Shown: positions 33,567 through 42,754, numbered from the stretch's first letter. The stretch is 56,663 nucleotides of DNA from Prevotellaceae bacterium (GCA_020636695.1 JACJXJ010000007.1:1-56663), one strand, 5' to 3'. A program made the numbers and translations. The notes: generated from the letters alone by a model not told the origin.

Positions 33567-35516
33567 ATGGAAGAATTAAACAAAAAAATGGCTGCTCCAG
33601 CAGCTGATTTCGATTGGGATTCATACGCTAAAGGCGATGTAATGACCAGCGAAGCAAAAGCAGAATTAACTGCAAAATATGACAACACTTTAAACCAAGT
33701 TAAGGACAAAGAAGTTGTCATGGGAACTATTATTTCGATGAACAAACGTGAAGTTGTTGTTAACATCGGTTTCAAATCAGATGGTATCATTCCAATGAGC
33801 GAATTTCGCTACAATCCTGATTTAAAAATTGGTGACAAAGTTGAAGTTTTCATCGAAAACCAAGAAGACAAAAAAGGTCAGTTGCTCCTTTCTCACAAAG
33901 CAGCACGCACATCTCGCTCTTGGGATCGTGTAAACGAAGCACTCGAATCAGAAGAAATCGTTAAAGGTTTTGTTAAATGTCGTACCAAAGGCGGTATGAT
34001 TGTTGACATCTTCGGTATCGAAGCATTCTTACCAGGTTCACAAATCGACGTGAAACCTATCCGTGACTACGATGTATTCGTAAACAAAACAATGGAATTC
34101 AAAGTGGTTAAAATCAACCAAGAATTCAAAAACGTTGTTGTGTCACACAAAGCGCTTATTGAAGCTGAACTTGAATTGCAGAAAAAAGAAATCATCGGTA
34201 AACTTGAAAAAGGCCAAGTACTCGAAGGTATCGTTAAAAACATCACATCTTATGGTGTATTTATCGACTTGGGCGGCGTAGACGGTTTGATTCACATCAC
34301 CGACTTAAGCTGGGGTCGCGTTAACCATCCAGAAGAAATTGTAACACTTGATCAAAAAATCAACGTGGTTATTCTTGACTTTGATGATGAGAAAAAACGT
34401 ATCGCTCTTGGTTTAAAACAATTAACTCCACACCCTTGGGATGCTTTGGATGCTAACTTAAAAGTAGGCGACAAAGTAAAAGGTAAAGTAGTTGTTATGG
34501 CTGACTACGGTGCTTTCATCGAAGTTATTCCTGGCGTTGAAGGTTTAATCCACGTTTCAGAAATGAGCTGGAGCCAACACCTTCGTAGCGCTCAAGACTT
34601 CTTGAAAGTAGGTAACGAAGTGGAAGCTGTTATTTTAACTTTGGATCGTGACGAACGTAAAATGTCACTTGGTATCAAACAATTGAAATCTGATCCTTGG
34701 GAAAATATCGACACTAAATATGCAGTTGGTTCAAAACACACTGCTAAAGTGCGTAACTTTACTAACTTTGGTGTATTTGTAGAAATTGAAGAAGGTATCG
34801 ATGGTTTAATTCACATCAGCGACTTAAGCTGGACGAAAAAAATCAAACACCCATCTGAATTTACTCAAATCGGTTCAGAAATCGAAGTAGTAGTTCTCGA
34901 AATAGACAAAGATAACCGTCGTTTGAGCTTAGGCCACAAACAATTGGAAGAAAATCCTTGGGATGTATTCGAAACTATCTTTACTCCTGATAGCATCCAC
35001 GAAGGCACAATCATCGAAATGCTTGATAAAGGTGCAGTAGTTGCTCTTCCTTATGGTGTTGAAGGTTTTGCTACCCCAAAACACTTGGTAAAAGAAGATG
35101 GTACAACTGCTAAAATGGATGAAAAATTGAACTTCAAAGTAATTGAATTCAATAAAGATTCTAAACGCATTATCTTATCACACAGCCGTATTCACGAAGA
35201 TGCTGCTAAAACCGCTGCTCCTGCAGTAGAAAGCGCATCAGAAGCTGCTCCTAAAAAAGCTGCGAAAAAAGCTGCTGTAAAAGAAGAAACTCCAGCAATG
35301 GAAAAAACTACTTTAGGTGATATCCAATCATTGTCTGATTTAAAAGATCAAATGGTTGCTAAAGCAACTAAAAAAATGATTGAAAAAGAAGAAGCTAAAA
35401 ATGCAGAAGAAAAACCTGCTAAAAAAGCAACTAAAAAAGTAGCCGCTAAAGATGAAGAAGAAAAACCAGCAAAAAAAACAGCTGCTAAAAAAGCAACTAA
35501 AAAAGACGCTGAATAA
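33567..35516 (+). CDS. rpsA: 30S ribosomal protein S1
   Basis: The 649-residue protein has six S1 RNA-binding repeats from about residue 47 to 545. Repeats 3-5 are the clearest, each with a GVFIDLGGVDGLIHITDLSW-type core. S1 binds mRNA on the small subunit. In Bacteroidota, which mostly lack Shine-Dalgarno sites, its role in initiation is of particular interest. The C-terminal tail (about 548-649) is low-complexity, Lys/Ala/Glu-rich, with KKAAKKAA and KPAKKATKK blocks. It starts at ATG 33567, has its own promoter and ends at a strong terminator. Confidence 0.97.
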   Translation: MEELNKKMAAPAADFDWDSYAKGDVMTSEAKAELTAKYDNTLNQVKDKEVVMGTIISMNKREVVVNIGFKSDGIIPMSEFRYNPDLKIGDKVEVFIENQEDKKGQLLLSHKAARTSRSWDRVNEALESEEIVKGFVKCRTKGGMIVDIFGIEAFLPGSQIDVKPIRDYDVFVNKTMEFKVVKINQEFKNVVVSHKALIEAELELQKKEIIGKLEKGQVLEGIVKNITSYGVFIDLGGVDGLIHITDLSWGRVNHPEEIVTLDQKINVVILDFDDEKKRIALGLKQLTPHPWDALDANLKVGDKVKGKVVVMADYGAFIEVIPGVEGLIHVSEMSWSQHLRSAQDFLKVGNEVEAVILTLDRDERKMSLGIKQLKSDPWENIDTKYAVGSKHTAKVRNFTNFGVFVEIEEGIDGLIHISDLSWTKKIKHPSEFTQIGSEIEVVVLEIDKDNRRLSLGHKQLEENPWDVFETIFTPDSIHEGTIIEMLDKGAVVALPYGVEGFATPKHLVKEDGTTAKMDEKLNFKVIEFNKDSKRIILSHSRIHEDAAKTAAPAVESASEAAPKKAAKKAAVKEETPAMEKTTLGDIQSLSDLKDQMVAKATKKMIEKEEAKNAEEKPAKKATKKVAAKDEEEKPAKKTAAKKATKKDAE

Positions 35517-35532
35517 TCTTTAATCCGTCAAT

Positions 35533-35574
35533 AAAAAAAAGCCGTTTCTATAAAGATTAGAAACGGCTTTTTTT
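35533..35574 (+). terminator. Terminator after rpsA
   Basis: An A tract plus GCCGTTTCTA (35541-35550) pairs with TAGAAACGGC (35558-35567), then T7. The loop is TAAAGAT. Confidence 0.9.
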
Positions 35575-35611
35575 ATTCTGCTATCCTCAAATTGAAAACA
35601 TATATAACTAC

Positions 35612-35641
35612 AAAAAAGGTGGAGCACTACTCCACCTTTTT
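35612..35641 (-). terminator. Terminator of the minus-strand operon
   Basis: AAAAAGGTGGAG and CTCCACCTTTTT form a 12-bp stem with a 5-nt loop. The A and T tracts on both sides let it work in both directions. It lies 20 bp beyond the stop of the barrel-protein gene. Confidence 0.85.
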
Positions 35642-35661
35642 ATATCTTGCAACACTATTAA

Positions 35662-36303
35662 TTAATAGCGTTTGGGTTTATAAATATCAATTAATTTCCA
35701 TCCCACAGACACTGTAAACTCATTGATTGGGTCCATATTGATTTCCTGTTGGTCAAGTGTTTTATAATGATATAATTGCTGAATCAAATTATAGCGAACG
35801 TCAACAGACAAAAACCAAATATCTAAACCAACACCAGCATCTAAACCAACTTGCGCTTTACGAGCTTCTAATACCAAATCTTGTACATTGTCGATAGAAG
35901 TGTCAGAACCTGCATTAAAACGAAATTTAGGACCTGCCATCAAGCGCAAATTAAATAACTTCGTATTGATAACTTTAAACCCTAGTAATACAGGAACATC
36001 TATAGTACTTAAAATAACGTCATCGGTAATAATTTGATTATTATAAGCATACTGAACCTTAGATACATTCAAATTATAATTAAACTCTGGTTGTACATAA
36101 AAACCACGGCCAAAACGTGCAAATGCGCCCAATTGTACACCCTGTGTTAAATCACTTTTCAAATTCCAATTTTGATCGCTGTACTGCCAATTTTTATCAA
36201 AACCTAGACAAGTGTTATAACCACCTTTTACGCCTAGCGTAAATTGTGCAGATGCAAATACTGAAATGGTTGCAAGACCTATAATTAAAACGAGCTTTTT
36301 CAT
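35662..36303 (-). CDS. Outer-membrane beta-barrel protein (PorT-like family)
   Basis: The 213-residue protein has a signal peptide (MKKLVLIIGLATISVFASAQ) and FTLGVKGGYNTC right after it, the usual opening of small 8-stranded barrels of the outer membrane. Alternating strands follow, including QLGAFARFGRGFYVQPEFNYN, LGFKVINTKLFNLRLMAGP and VGLDAGVGLDIWFLSVDVRYN. The final strand (EFTVSVGWKLIDIY) is followed by a short basic tail instead of a terminal aromatic. The function is unknown. I use ATG 36303; an ATG two codons earlier (36309) is possible. It starts 51 bp after tdh with no visible promoter. Confidence 0.8.
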   Translation of the reverse strand: MKKLVLIIGLATISVFASAQFTLGVKGGYNTCLGFDKNWQYSDQNWNLKSDLTQGVQLGAFARFGRGFYVQPEFNYNLNVSKVQYAYNNQIITDDVILSTIDVPVLLGFKVINTKLFNLRLMAGPKFRFNAGSDTSIDNVQDLVLEARKAQVGLDAGVGLDIWFLSVDVRYNLIQQLYHYKTLDQQEINMDPINEFTVSVGWKLIDIYKPKRY

Positions 36304-36354
36304 AATCATTCTATTTTTTCTTTCCCTCTTGCAAGCACTGTGCCAAACATCACC

Positions 36355-37380
36355 TTACTCCCAATTCAAAATAACTTTACCACATAAACCGCTTTCCATC
36401 ACATCAAATCCTTTTTGAAAATCATCAATATGGAAACGATGTGTAATAACGGGGGTCAAATCGATACCAGAAATCAACATTTGCTCCATCTGATACCAAG
36501 TTTCCCACATTTCGCGTCCGTATATCCCTTTAATGGTAAGTGCATTAAAAATGATTTCACTCCAATTTACAGTTGTTGTGTCGGGTAAAATTCCCAATTG
36601 AGCAATTTTGGAACCCTTATACATACTATCAATCATTTCGCGGAAGGCAACGGGTGAACCCGACATTTCCAATCCGATATCGAATCCACGCATATGTAAT
36701 TGCTCCATAGCTTGTTTCACCGTTTCGCCTTTAGAAGGATTAATGGCCAATGTAGCACCCATTTGTTTAGCTATATTTAATCGATAGTCACTGATATCGG
36801 TTACCACAATGTGACGTGCACCAGCAAAACGACAAATGGCTGTAGCCATGGTTCCGATAAGCCCTGCACCAGTAATCAATACATCTTCGCCAATGAGCGG
36901 AAAAGATAAAGCGGTGTGAGTAGCATTTCCAAAAGGGTCCATAATAGAGGCCATTTCATCAGAAATGCGCGCATCTAACTTAACCACATTACTCTCTGGA
37001 ATACACAAATATTCGGCAAATGCGCCATCGCGATTAACGCCTACACCAATGGAATATTCACATACGTGCAATTTGCCACGACGGCAGTTGCGACAATGTC
37101 CACAAGCAATGTGACCTTCGCCTGTAACACGATCGCCCACTTGAATATTACGTACACCTAAACCAACTTTAGCCACAACTCCTACATATTCATGTCCTAT
37201 TACCATGGGCGTATGAATGGTTTTCTGCGACCACTCGTCCCATTTATAAATGTGCAAGTCGGTTCCACAAATGGCCGTTTTCTTGATTTTAATCAAAACA
37301 TCGTTCACCCCAACCTCTGGAATCGGTACATCTTCCATCCAAATGCCCTTTTCAGCGTATTTTTTAACTAATGCTTTCAT
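36355..37380 (-). CDS. tdh: L-threonine 3-dehydrogenase
   Basis: The 341-residue zinc alcohol-dehydrogenase-family enzyme oxidises threonine to 2-amino-3-ketobutyrate with NAD+. The catalytic zinc residues Cys38 (ICGTDLHIY) and His63-Glu64 (GHEYVG) are present. The structural zinc cysteines lie in CGHCRNCRRGKLHVC, and the NAD-binding glycines in GAGLIGTM. The frame reaches back to 37401, but ATG 37380 gives MKALVKKY and the length of the E. coli enzyme. It lies 26 bp after kbl, whose enzyme takes its unstable product. Confidence 0.96.
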   Translation of the reverse strand: MKALVKKYAEKGIWMEDVPIPEVGVNDVLIKIKKTAICGTDLHIYKWDEWSQKTIHTPMVIGHEYVGVVAKVGLGVRNIQVGDRVTGEGHIACGHCRNCRRGKLHVCEYSIGVGVNRDGAFAEYLCIPESNVVKLDARISDEMASIMDPFGNATHTALSFPLIGEDVLITGAGLIGTMATAICRFAGARHIVVTDISDYRLNIAKQMGATLAINPSKGETVKQAMEQLHMRGFDIGLEMSGSPVAFREMIDSMYKGSKIAQLGILPDTTTVNWSEIIFNALTIKGIYGREMWETWYQMEQMLISGIDLTPVITHRFHIDDFQKGFDVMESGLCGKVILNWE

Positions 37381-37406
37381 AGTGTTAGATTTTAATGACA
37401 ATTAGG

Positions 37407-38591
37407 TTATATAACTTCAAGCATTTTGCCTACTTTTATAAATGCCTCAATACATTTGTCGAGGTGTTCTTGTTCATGAGCCGCCGATATTTGTACACGA
37501 ATACGTGCTTGACCTTTTGGTACAACCGGATAATAAAAACCAGTGACATAAATGCCTTCGTCTTGTAACTTCGCCGAAAACTCTTGCGATAATTTGGCAT
37601 CGTACAACATCACCGCACAGATAGCTGATTGTGTAGGTTTTATATCAAAACCTGCTGCCAACATTTTCTCTCTAAAATAATCGGTATTACGATGTAATTT
37701 GTCTTGTAATTCGTTTGTTTTATCCATCATGGCAAACATTTCGATGCCTGCCGCGACTACCATTGGCGGTAATGAATTAGAAAAAAGATAGGGACGAGAA
37801 CGTTGACGCAACAAATCTATAATTTCTTTTTTTCCAGTTGTAAATCCACCAACTGCTCCACCAAAGGCTTTACCCAAAGTTCCTGTTAAAATTTCAACTT
37901 TACCACGTAATTGGTACAGTTCAGTAACTCCACGTCCTGTTTTACCAACCACACCAGCCGAATGGCTTTCATCAACCATAATCATGGCATTATAGCGGTT
38001 AGCTAATTCGTATATTTTGTCTAACGGACATACATTGCCATCCATTGAAAACACACCATCAGTCACAATCAATCGAAAACGACAGGATTGTGCCGCTTTG
38101 AGTTGCTCTTCTAGCTCGGCCATATCTGCATTGGCGTAACGAAAGCGCTGTGCTTTACATAAACGCACGCCATCGATAATGGAAGCGTGATTCAAAGCAT
38201 CGGAAATAATAGCATCTTCTTCTGTCAACAAGGGTTCAAATACGCCACCGTTAGCATCAAAACAAGCGGCATACAAAATGGCATCTTCAGTTCCAAAATA
38301 ACGCGAAATAGCCTGTTCTAACTCTTTATGACGATCCTGAGTTCCACAAATAAAACGCACTGACGACATACCATAACCACGCTCATCCATAGCTTTTTTG
38401 GCCGCAGCAATAAGCGCAGGATGATTAGCTAAACCCAAATAATTGTTTGCACAAAAATTGAGCACATGCTTTCCGTTAACCACTATGTCTGCTCCTTGAG
38501 GAGAGGCAATCAACCGTTCATTTTTGAATAAGCCAGCCTCTTTAATAGCAGCCAATTCAGATGTTAAATGTGTTTGAAAATCTTGATACAT
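37407..38591 (-). CDS. kbl: 2-amino-3-ketobutyrate CoA ligase (glycine C-acetyltransferase)
   Basis: The 394-residue PLP enzyme of the alpha-oxoamine synthase family cleaves 2-amino-3-ketobutyrate with CoA to glycine and acetyl-CoA. The PLP lysine is Lys241 in TGTLGKAFGG. VDESHSAGV (206-214) holds the cofactor Asp and His. The N-terminal NFCANNYLGLANHP is the family signature. It is directly upstream of tdh and follows the porin gene by 36 bp without a visible promoter, so it is probably co-transcribed with both. Confidence 0.97.
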   Translation of the reverse strand: MYQDFQTHLTSELAAIKEAGLFKNERLIASPQGADIVVNGKHVLNFCANNYLGLANHPALIAAAKKAMDERGYGMSSVRFICGTQDRHKELEQAISRYFGTEDAILYAACFDANGGVFEPLLTEEDAIISDALNHASIIDGVRLCKAQRFRYANADMAELEEQLKAAQSCRFRLIVTDGVFSMDGNVCPLDKIYELANRYNAMIMVDESHSAGVVGKTGRGVTELYQLRGKVEILTGTLGKAFGGAVGGFTTGKKEIIDLLRQRSRPYLFSNSLPPMVVAAGIEMFAMMDKTNELQDKLHRNTDYFREKMLAAGFDIKPTQSAICAVMLYDAKLSQEFSAKLQDEGIYVTGFYYPVVPKGQARIRVQISAAHEQEHLDKCIEAFIKVGKMLEVI

Positions 38592-38627
38592 AATGATATT
38601 AGTTATGAAAACGATACTATGTATTTA

Positions 38628-39734
38628 CTAAAACCGAGCCACAATTTCGATGACTAATTTATCTTGTTCCGAAGGATCGGCTAAGTTCCAATTAGTATAA
38701 AAATATTTTTCGTAGTTAACACGTAACTCCGCCAAAATCGGTTTCGAGAGAGTCAATGAAACACCGCCAGTAATACGCTGTCTCTCAAAATCGTCTGCTA
38801 CATATTGACCTAACGTATTTTTAAATCCTCTATTATTATCGGTCATCATATCATAACGCCCCATAAACGAGATTTTATTAAATACCTTTTCTAAAGGTAA
38901 ATCATAACTTAACAAACCTGTAAATGCATGTGCTGGTTTAAACACATTTCCGTTATATGTTTTATACAGATATTCGACCTCGGCATGAAATCCAAAGAAA
39001 TTGCTGAACAATCCAACATCATACGCATTCATACGCACACTATCGGGTTCAAACGATTGAAAATTGAGCGATATATTAATATACTTCGATGGGTCAAACG
39101 TAGCACGTGTAGCAAAACACATGGTATTATGCCACTCTTTTTGTTGGTAAATACCTTCACCATTATATACACCAGCGACCACTGAAAATGGGAATTTTTC
39201 GGTCAATGTGTATCCTGCAGTGAAACCAACATCGCGTAATCCGGAAATTTCTTTAGCAATAAACGAACGATTGGCAAAATACAACAAATGAGGACTCCGT
39301 AAATTATCGGTACTGAAAGGCACTTTCATTTGTCCTAAAGTTAAAGCTAGTCCTTTTGTGGGGAATACACGAATATAAGCGTCTAGCATACGTGTAACAC
39401 CAGCATCAGACAAATCGATTTCAGCTTTATAGGCTACCAAAGGATGCACATTACCTGTAAAACTAACACGAGCGTTACGCACTTGAAATCGACTGGCATC
39501 TAGCGTACTACAATATTCGTAACGGCTACGAAGCGTTCCGTGTATCTCTGGAGCATAATCTTTAGCTTCCATCTTTTTAGTGTCGAGCACTTTGCCTTCA
39601 TCCACATCGGCCTTTCCTGTATTTTCTAAATCAAATAATGAGAAATTAGACAATGAATCGGTATGTGCTGTTTGGGCAAAAGTAACACTCGCACAACCTA
39701 ATAGCATCCATAAAAGTGTGTGTTTGTTAATCAT
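38628..39734 (-). CDS. Phosphate-selective porin O/P-like outer-membrane protein
   Basis: The 368-residue protein has a signal peptide (ending near SVTFAQ) and a linker. A beta-barrel follows from about residue 62 (PEIHGTLRSRYEYCS), with repeated amphipathic strands and a terminal Phe (VIEIVARF) as in outer-membrane porins. FQVRNARVSFTGNVHPLVAYKAEIDLSD and LTLGQMKVPFSTDNLRSP are typical of the OprP/OprO family. The substrate is not predictable; anion or phosphate is only a family guess. Its ATG overlaps the HAD gene by 8 bp. Confidence 0.85.
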   Translation of the reverse strand: MINKHTLLWMLLGCASVTFAQTAHTDSLSNFSLFDLENTGKADVDEGKVLDTKKMEAKDYAPEIHGTLRSRYEYCSTLDASRFQVRNARVSFTGNVHPLVAYKAEIDLSDAGVTRMLDAYIRVFPTKGLALTLGQMKVPFSTDNLRSPHLLYFANRSFIAKEISGLRDVGFTAGYTLTEKFPFSVVAGVYNGEGIYQQKEWHNTMCFATRATFDPSKYINISLNFQSFEPDSVRMNAYDVGLFSNFFGFHAEVEYLYKTYNGNVFKPAHAFTGLLSYDLPLEKVFNKISFMGRYDMMTDNNRGFKNTLGQYVADDFERQRITGGVSLTLSKPILAELRVNYEKYFYTNWNLADPSEQDKLVIEIVARF

Positions 39735-40440
39735 AAATAGTAGTCCATTGAGTTAATAATTCGTGCATAGATGGATAGACCACATGTGCACCTGCGTCCA
39801 ATAATACTTTATCTTCAAGAATTCCTGTATTTACGCCAATTGTAAAAATACCAGCACCTACACCAGCTTGAATACCAAGCGGTGCATTTTCAATAACGAC
39901 GGCCTGCCAAGGCTCAATCTTAGCCTTTTGTAGAGCCATTAAATAAGGTTCTGGATTAGGTTTTCCATATTTCACATCAAAAGCTGTCACCATTTTTTCT
40001 TTTTCAAAAATAGTTCCAAAATGGTGATGTAATGTATTCAATAACGAACGTTGAGCAGAGCCTGTGACAATATAAATATCTAACCCTTGAGCTTGAATTT
40101 TATGTAACAATTCAAGAACATATTTCACTGGCTTTACTGGTCCACAAGCTTCAAAATAACGTCCCTTTTCGGCGTACATCGCTTTACACTCTTCGTCCGT
40201 AGCCACACGTCCGCGATGACGTAAAAAGAACTCATTGATAGTGCCTTCGCCTGTACGCCCTTCGTTCATATAGGCGTCGTATTCGGTAAAATCAAACCCA
40301 TTATTCTGCATGGTACGTGTCCACGCTAACGCATGAAATGGCATCGAATCAAATAACACACCATCCATATCAAAAAAAACAGCCTTCAAATCGAAGGACG
40401 GATAAGACTGTTTTGCTAAAAATTCCTCTATCTCTTTCAT
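39727..40440 (-). CDS. HAD-superfamily phosphatase, beta-phosphoglucomutase-like
   Basis: The 237-residue cytosolic protein has HAD motif I DMDGVLFDS (about 24-32) with nucleophile and acid/base Asp. Motif II Thr is in IVTGSAQ, motif III Lys in KYGKPNPEPY, and motif IV is in ENAPLGIQAG. A helical cap of the beta-PGM/subclass I type lies between motifs I and II. The substrate is unknown; sugar phosphates are likely. It is the first gene of the minus-strand unit. The -7 box ends about 8 bp before the ATG, so the mRNA may be almost leaderless. Confidence 0.88.
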   Translation of the reverse strand: MKEIEEFLAKQSYPSFDLKAVFFDMDGVLFDSMPFHALAWTRTMQNNGFDFTEYDAYMNEGRTGEGTINEFFLRHRGRVATDEECKAMYAEKGRYFEACGPVKPVKYVLELLHKIQAQGLDIYIVTGSAQRSLLNTLHHHFGTIFEKEKMVTAFDVKYGKPNPEPYLMALQKAKIEPWQAVVIENAPLGIQAGVGAGIFTIGVNTGILEDKVLLDAGAHVVYPSMHELLTQWTTIYD

Positions 40441-40448
40441 ATTATGTG

Positions 40449-40456
40449 CAAAGATA
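40449..40456 (-). promoter_or_regulatory. -7 box of the HAD-porin-kbl-tdh unit
   Basis: The minus strand reads TATCTTTG, only 8 bp upstream of the HAD ATG. The predicted leader is 0-5 nt. No clear -33 element is seen. Confidence 0.5.
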
Positions 40457-40576
40457 CATCATTTACAGCATATAATAAACGCTTTTATTAAAAAAATATA
40501 AAGCAATTAATTTACTGATTAACAATTTATTAATAAAATATTTGAAAATTATTTTAAAAAAATATGGTATTTTGTA

Positions 40577-40607
40577 TTGCATAGTACTAAAATATACAAT
40601 ATCTTTG
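40577..40607 (+). promoter_or_regulatory. Promoter of the padR-pspC unit
   Basis: TTG (40577-40579), a 20-bp spacer and TATCTTTG (40600-40607) match the consensus. It lies about 50 bp before the padR ATG, so autoregulation by PadR at this site is plausible (inference). Confidence 0.7.
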
Positions 40608-40657
40608 CAGCGTGATTTCAATCAAATTAAAAAAACTCATAGCTTAATTATAAACTT

Positions 40658-40987
40658 ATGGCAATAAACACAGAAAACATTAAATCGCAAATGCGTAAAG
40701 GTTTTTTAGAATATTGTATTTTACTCATTATCGACAAAAAGCCAGCTTACGCATCGGATATTATTGTAGAACTTAAAAATGCAGAACTCATTGTGGTAGA
40801 AGGAACACTCTACCCTTTGCTCACCCGCTTAAAAAATAGCGGCTTATTGGATTATGTGTGGCAAGAATCAACACAAGGGCCACCACGTAAATACTACACG
40901 TTAACGTCAGATGGTAAAGCATTTTTAGCAGAACTTGACCACGCGTGGGACGAAATAAAGAATGTTGTTGATATTGTAAAAAAATAA
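40658..40987 (+). CDS. PadR-family transcriptional regulator
   Basis: The 109-residue winged-helix protein has the PadR core: RKGFLEYCILLIIDKKPAYASDIIVEL, VEGTLYPLLTRLKNSGLLDYVWQES and GPPRKYYTLTSDGKAFL. It lacks the long C-terminal domain of large PadR proteins and so dimerises by the short C-terminal helix. It probably controls itself and the membrane protein 19 bp downstream, a pairing that is usual for PspC/GIN proteins in Bacteroidota. The signal is unknown. Confidence 0.93.
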   Translation: MAINTENIKSQMRKGFLEYCILLIIDKKPAYASDIIVELKNAELIVVEGTLYPLLTRLKNSGLLDYVWQESTQGPPRKYYTLTSDGKAFLAELDHAWDEIKNVVDIVKK

Positions 40988-41006
40988 TTTCAAAAAATCA
41001 TATAAT

Positions 41007-42671
41007 ATGAAAAAGACATTAACAATTAATTTAAACGGAATCGTTTTCAATATTGATGAGGACGCTTACCAAGCCTTAAAAAATTACTTAAACGAAATTG
41101 GAGCTCATTTTGTCTCAGAAGAAGAAAAAGAGATTCTAAAAGATATTGAGGCACGTATTGCCGAATTATTTGCCGAAAAACTCCAAGGTAACAAAGGTGT
41201 TATCGAAATAGCTGATGTAGAAAGCGTTATCAGCGTACTCGGACATCCAAATCAATTTGAAAGCGAAGCTACCGAATCGGAAGAAACAAACAAAACAGAA
41301 GAACCTAAAAAAGGTAAACACAAACGTTTCTATCGTGACCCAGAAAATCGCATACTTGGCGGTGTGGCTGGCGGTGTGGCAGCCTATCTCGATTGGGATA
41401 CAACACTGGTGCGCATTCTATTTGTCATATTAGTCATTATTGGTTTTGGCTGGGCTATTCCTATTTACTTATTGGTATGGCTTATTGCGCCCGAAGCACG
41501 CACTACTGCGCAACGACTAGAAATGCAAGGCAAAGATGTAACCGTTGATGCAATCAAAGAACAATTCGACTCGGCTAAAGAATATGTTGAATCGGACAGA
41601 TTCAAACAATCAGCATCACGTATTGGCATCCGTTTAGGCGAAATAGTACGTTGGTTATTTAAAGCATTATTCATATTTGTAAGCGTTATTATGAGCATTG
41701 TTTGCATCGCCGTTTTGGCTGCCATTATATTTGCATTGATTGTGGTAATTGTAGCAGGGCAAGATGTGGTTGCTAGTATGTTGCCATTCACCTTGATGTC
41801 GCCATTTGGCGGCTGGGCTGCCCTTTCTAGTGTCGCTTTAATCGTAATTATTCCTATTTTGGCCATCATGATTAGTTCTTTCCGATTATTAAGAGGAAAA
41901 CGACCTGAACAAAGATCACATTGGTTTGGTTGGACACTTTTTGTGGCTTGGATTATCAGTTTATTTGTTCTAATCGGATTGTCTATCAAATATATAACAA
42001 ACGATAATTTTGACACGACAGCAAATGTCAACACCATTACCGAAACACGTGCCATCACTCCATTTCACAGCATCGAAGTATCGAATAATATGAAAGTGAT
42101 GATATCGCAGGGCGACTCTACGACGGTAATTGTAAAAGCTGGCGACACACGTATTGGTTATATCCAAACAGAAGTGCGCGATAGTATTTTATATGTAGAA
42201 TTAAAAGATGATGCCAATTCACTACATGTGCTAAATAGTGGTGGTACAGTATACGTTACAACTCCTAATTTACGATTGGTAAAAGCCAACCAAGCTAGTG
42301 TTATAAGATCAAATGCTCCGCTTAAATTCACCAATTTAGAATTGAATTTGAACGAAGCAAGTAAAGCGGATCTTGATGTAATAATTGCGAATTTGTTGAC
42401 GATAAAAGCATCAGAAGCCTGCAAAGTTGAAATTGAAGGAACTGCAGATAAATTATCCACAAACATCAACAATGCTTCTAAAGCAGATTTAGACGAATTA
42501 GTAACCACAACGGCTAATGTTGAAGCTCGTAACGCTTCAAAAGTAGAAGTAGGAACCACACAAAGTTTATGGATGTCGGCTCACGATGCTAGTAAAATTA
42601 CCTACAAAGGAACTCCGGTGATTTTACAATCGATTCAAGAAGGCATGTCGAAAATTAAACAAGACAATTAA
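41007..42671 (+). CDS. PspC-domain membrane protein with C-terminal GIN (DUF2807) domain
   Basis: The 554-residue protein starts with a cytosolic domain (about 1-85; MKKTLTINLNGIVFNIDEDAYQAL). A PspC domain follows at about 107-170 (RFYRDPENRILGGVAGGVAAYLDWDTTLVRI) with a membrane segment. More membrane segments lie at about 215-250, 260-290 and 310-330. The external C-terminal part (about 345-545) is a right-handed beta-helix of DUF2807/GIN type with repeated N-x-A-S-K motifs. The domain set suggests envelope-stress sensing, but this is not proven. It follows padR closely and ends at a strong terminator. Confidence 0.9.
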   Translation: MKKTLTINLNGIVFNIDEDAYQALKNYLNEIGAHFVSEEEKEILKDIEARIAELFAEKLQGNKGVIEIADVESVISVLGHPNQFESEATESEETNKTEEPKKGKHKRFYRDPENRILGGVAGGVAAYLDWDTTLVRILFVILVIIGFGWAIPIYLLVWLIAPEARTTAQRLEMQGKDVTVDAIKEQFDSAKEYVESDRFKQSASRIGIRLGEIVRWLFKALFIFVSVIMSIVCIAVLAAIIFALIVVIVAGQDVVASMLPFTLMSPFGGWAALSSVALIVIIPILAIMISSFRLLRGKRPEQRSHWFGWTLFVAWIISLFVLIGLSIKYITNDNFDTTANVNTITETRAITPFHSIEVSNNMKVMISQGDSTTVIVKAGDTRIGYIQTEVRDSILYVELKDDANSLHVLNSGGTVYVTTPNLRLVKANQASVIRSNAPLKFTNLELNLNEASKADLDVIIANLLTIKASEACKVEIEGTADKLSTNINNASKADLDELVTTTANVEARNASKVEVGTTQSLWMSAHDASKITYKGTPVILQSIQEGMSKIKQDN

Positions 42672-42715
42672 GCACAAAACCTTTTTCATAGATTTCACAT
42701 CATGTGCTTTATACG

Positions 42716-42745
42716 GTCCCTGCCTGTGAAGGTGGGGACTTTTAT
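42716..42745 (+). terminator. Terminator after the PspC/GIN gene
   Basis: GTCCCTGCCT (42716-42725) pairs with AGGTGGGGAC (42730-42739) including two wobble pairs, loop GTGA, then TTTTATTT. Confidence 0.8.
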
Positions 42746-42754
42746 TTATAAAAA

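Noticed and set aside
41465..42058. A long minus-strand open frame of 197 codons inside the PspC/GIN gene.
   Set aside because: It is antisense to a well-supported gene, has biased shadow composition and no promoter box.
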